Shown here one piece after another: positions 31,066-33,222 of a DNA stretch of 33,222 bases. The position numbers and the translations under genes are program-made. The notes beneath the pieces are model-generated. The model did no database searches. It was given only the letters and a program-made list of their open reading frames with translations, and was not told the origin of the DNA. The number at the start of each line of letters is the position of its first letter. Position 1 is the first letter of the stretch. Source of the DNA: Saprospiraceae bacterium (GTDB taxonomy: Bacteria > Bacteroidota > Bacteroidia > Chitinophagales > Saprospiraceae); NCBI GenBank assembly GCA_027008645.1, contig JALVEE010000126.1:1-33222 (forward strand), written 5' to 3'.

Positions 31066-31818
31066 TTAGTTTGGAGAACATTGAGCAAAGCAATCTGTTT
31101 CTTTGATTGTGCCAGATCCACAAGGTAGTGAAATAAAGCCGGGGTTGCATATTTCCGTATGGCTTATTGTTCCACTGGAGATTAAAACCCATTCCCCATT
31201 ATGAAATTCATAAACTTTCTGCAGATTACAGCAATCTTCTCCACATCTTTCAGAAACAAAAATAATTTGATTAATACCTCCTCCTTTACTACCACCTAAT
31301 GGTGGTATATGGATTATGCACGCTTTCATACACGATGCATAATAGTATGAGTTATTTACTCTTGTCCCTTCGACCTGTTGAACAGTCTGAAGATAATGTT
31401 CTATTATAGCATTTCTTACCTTTGTATTGAATTGATAAAGGAACCATTCCAATGCCGCTCCATTATTGTCCAACAAAGCCTGATTGAATGCCGGACAATT
31501 GTGTTCAATAATTTGAAAATCCCCAAAGTTAAAAGTCCATTCCATGGATCCAACATAACACTTCTGTCTTCTAAAAGCAACTTTAAAAATACAATTTTGA
31601 ATGTTATATAGTATCATAGTAATTGAAACATCAATAGTGTCATCAGATTGCAAACAACCCTGTTCTAATGGTGGAAGGCAATCATCATCTGAGCTACGGC
31701 TTTCTAATTTTTCCGTATTGATATTTTCATCAGTAATATTTTCATTGCTACATTGGTACAATATTGAAGCAAATGTAACAATCAATAGTACTAATATTAA
31801 ATTAATTATTTTTTCCAT
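31066..31818 (-). CDS. Cysteine-rich predicted lipoprotein, function unknown
   Basis: A 250-residue protein with an N-terminal export signal (hydrophobic core about 5-20) and a lipobox-like SILYQC giving Cys23 as the likely lipidated residue. A low-complexity acidic linker follows (SNENITDENINTEKLESRSSDDD). The mature part has about 17 further cysteines, with CMKACII, CGEDCCN and CFAQC near the end, typical of an extracytoplasmic disulphide-bonded domain. I do not recognise the domain. It precedes the T9SS-sorted protein by 70 nt on the same strand, so the two may be co-expressed at the cell surface. A TAAATTTG box (31861-31854) lies upstream. Confidence 0.72.
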   Translation of the reverse strand: MEKIINLILVLLIVTFASILYQCSNENITDENINTEKLESRSSDDDCLPPLEQGCLQSDDTIDVSITMILYNIQNCIFKVAFRRQKCYVGSMEWTFNFGDFQIIEHNCPAFNQALLDNNGAALEWFLYQFNTKVRNAIIEHYLQTVQQVEGTRVNNSYYYASCMKACIIHIPPLGGSKGGGINQIIFVSERCGEDCCNLQKVYEFHNGEWVLISSGTISHTEICNPGFISLPCGSGTIKETDCFAQCSPN

Positions 31819-31974
31819 TTTTATATATTTTAGTTATTAAATAAATCAAAACCCAAATTTATTATTTAAAAAATAAGCTAAAATATTTAACAGAAAGGTG
31901 GATCAAATAAATATCGTATAAGTTTATTTCTTTGATTCCACCATTTATTATAAAAAAGTAAAAAGAAATTATTC

Positions 31975-32020
31975 CGATACAACGATACAACGATACAACG
32001 ATACAACGATACAACGGTAT
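31975..32020. repeat. 8-bp microsatellite AACGATAC
   Basis: CGATAC (31975-31980) is followed by four exact AACGATAC units (31981-32012) and one degenerate unit, AACGGTAT (32013-32020). A palindrome TATGATATTGA / TCAATATTCATA (32018-32041, one bulge) abuts the array. Confidence 0.9.
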
Positions 32021-32375
32021 GATATTGAATCAATATTCATAGTTTCAAAGTTAATAAAAATTATGCATTTATGCAAGTTTTGACGCACTTTTTAAAAAAA
32101 AAAAAGAATAATGATAGAAATGATGAAATTGCTTAATAGCACCGAGTATTCAATTTAATGTATAATACCAATTTAAGTATTTATTACATAAACTTTAGTT
32201 ATTAACAATTCTGGTACAATTAGAGAATGAAAAGAAAAGACACTATTCATCGATAATAACAATTTTATAAGCAGAAGAACGTAAAAAGATGACGAATTTA
32301 TCGGGTATTTTGGTTTTCAATTGGTATTAAAGTCGAAAAATGGGTAATAATAAAGTCATTATTAAAAACATATTG

Positions 32376-32383
32376 TACTTTTG
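32376..32383 (+). promoter_or_regulatory. yidC -7 box
   Basis: TACTTTTG matches TAnnTTTG, 25 nt before the yidC ATG. No clear -33 TTTG is seen at the usual spacing. Confidence 0.45.
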
Positions 32384-32408
32384 CGGATTATTAGAAATCT
32401 GAGATGAT

Positions 32409-33222
32409 ATGGACAAAAAACAAATTATAGGTTTTGTATTGATTTTTGCATTATTGATGGCAATGCAATATTTGAATAAACCTACTAAAGAGCAAATTGC
32501 TCAAAAGAAAATGCAAGATTCAATTGCACTAGTAGAAAAACAAAAATCAATAGATACATCTAAAATTGTCAACACAAACCAAAATAATAATCAACAAGCT
32601 ATTTCTACCAATGATTCAATTGCAAACTCCCAGCTAAGCGGTGTATTTGGAGCTTTTGCCCAATCAGCGCATGGTAGTGAGGAAGAGCTCATTTTGGAAA
32701 ACGAAGATGTGGAAATTACTTTCACAAACAAAGGAGGTAGAATCAAAAAAGTGTGGCTTAAAAAATATGAAAAATGGCTCGAAGGAGCCGATCATAAATT
32801 GGTCAAAAGCCCATTGGAATTATTGAATGATTCCAGAGACAAATTTGAGTATATCTTACCTGTAGGAGGGGCAAGAAATAATAAGGTAAATACTTCAAAT
32901 CTGTTTTTTGATGTTAAAAAATCAGGAAAATCCGTGACATTTACCGCAAAAGGTATTAGTGGCACTTATTTTTCCCAAACTTATACCCTCAAAGATAAGG
33001 GTTTCCAAATTGATTATAATGTATCTCACTCAGGATTGGATTTGACAGGAGATAATCAAATCAAATTGATATGGAATGTGTATTTGCAAAAATTGGAAAA
33101 AGCCTCTCAATACGAAAAAAATTATTCAACTTTATTCTTCAAAACTGCTGAAAAAGTAGATCATCTCAGTTATACCGGAAATGATATTGAAGAGAAGAAA
33201 GGGGAAAAAATAGAATGGGCTG
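32409..33222 (+). CDS. yidC: Membrane protein insertase YidC, N-terminal part (runs off the right edge)
   Basis: The frame is open from ATG 32409 to the end of the window, 271 codons. It begins MDKKQIIGFVLIFALLMAMQY, the N-terminal membrane anchor of Gram-negative YidC. A Gln/Asn-rich linker follows, then the first periplasmic beta-sandwich domain: ENEDVEITFTNKGGRIKKVWLKKYEKW, VTFTAKGISGTYFSQTYTLKDKGFQIDYNV and WNVYLQKLEKASQYEKNYSTLFF. YidC inserts proteins into the inner membrane with or without SecYEG. The catalytic five-helix core with its conserved Arg lies beyond the window, so completeness cannot be judged. The frame on the same strand at 32641-32826 is only a shadow of it. Confidence 0.93.
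   Translation, partial: MDKKQIIGFVLIFALLMAMQYLNKPTKEQIAQKKMQDSIALVEKQKSIDTSKIVNTNQNNNQQAISTNDSIANSQLSGVFGAFAQSAHGSEEELILENEDVEITFTNKGGRIKKVWLKKYEKWLEGADHKLVKSPLELLNDSRDKFEYILPVGGARNNKVNTSNLFFDVKKSGKSVTFTAKGISGTYFSQTYTLKDKGFQIDYNVSHSGLDLTGDNQIKLIWNVYLQKLEKASQYEKNYSTLFFKTAEKVDHLSYTGNDIEEKKGEKIEWA

Larger units (their letters stand above)
31819..32408. other. Intergenic region before yidC, with microsatellite and palindromes
   Basis: No gene is seen. It holds the lipoprotein -7 box (31861-31854), an imperfect hairpin with GGTGGA/TCCACC ends (31897-31942), an 8-bp microsatellite (31975-32020), a palindrome (32018-32041), an A12 run (32094-32105) and the yidC -7 box (32376-32383). Confidence 0.55.

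Noticed and set aside
30996-31121. 42-codon N-terminal extension of the T9SS protein
   Set aside because: It overlaps the lipoprotein gene and precedes a clear signal peptide starting at 30995.
31897-31942. Terminator or short gene in the GGTGGA/TCCACC hairpin
   Set aside because: No T-run follows on either strand and the frames through it are closed within a few codons or lack support.
31975-32020. CRISPR array
   Set aside because: Units are 8 bp with no spacers and there are no cas genes.

Overview
The window looks like a chromosomal segment of a low-GC Bacteroidota bacterium, probably near Saprospiraceae or Chitinophagales. The lineage is inferred from gene content, not from a search. 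Supporting signs are a T9SS-type C-terminal sorting domain, a proline-rich TonB, a 63-residue S21, a Bacteroidota-style sigma-54 gene without obvious enhancer partners nearby, and many promoters of the Bacteroidota form (TTTG or TTG, about 20 bp, TAnnTTTG). Classical Shine-Dalgarno sites are rare.

Layout. 1-2390 is a decayed accessory patch: the 3' end of a transposase, a terminator, a candidate immunity-type membrane protein, the C-terminal end of an RHS gene split by a 164-bp inverted-repeat element, then 204-bp tandem repeats. 2392-8474 (minus) is an RND efflux operon: MarR regulator, periplasmic adaptor, RND pump and TolC-like outer-membrane factor. Near-identical palindromes lie before marR and before the adaptor gene. 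A flavin reductase lies upstream at 8552-9424.

9425-11670 is a second accessory patch. It holds a long AT-rich gap with inverted repeats, a two-gene module (259-aa unknown protein plus PIN-domain ribonuclease) and an unlisted 41-aa single-pass membrane protein with its own consensus promoter. Aminopeptidase P (minus) follows.

13814-23373 (plus) is mainly housekeeping: NfeD-like protein and flotillin, rpsU, a FemAB/GNAT-like protein and DNA polymerase III delta', a YpfJ-type metallopeptidase and LTA-synthase-like sulfatase, gcvH, and VanZ plus TonB. 23621-25638 (minus) is a PnuC-MATE operon. tRNA-Arg(TCT) follows on plus, then a radical SAM/SPASM protein, rpoN, a T9SS-sorted protein and a Cys-rich lipoprotein (all minus). 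The window ends in the first part of yidC on plus.

The best candidates for something undescribed are the PIN module with its leaderless promoter, the 41-aa membrane protein, the 164-bp element inside the RHS gene, and a 49-bp palindromic insert that can be seen by comparing two copies of a dispersed repeat in this same window.
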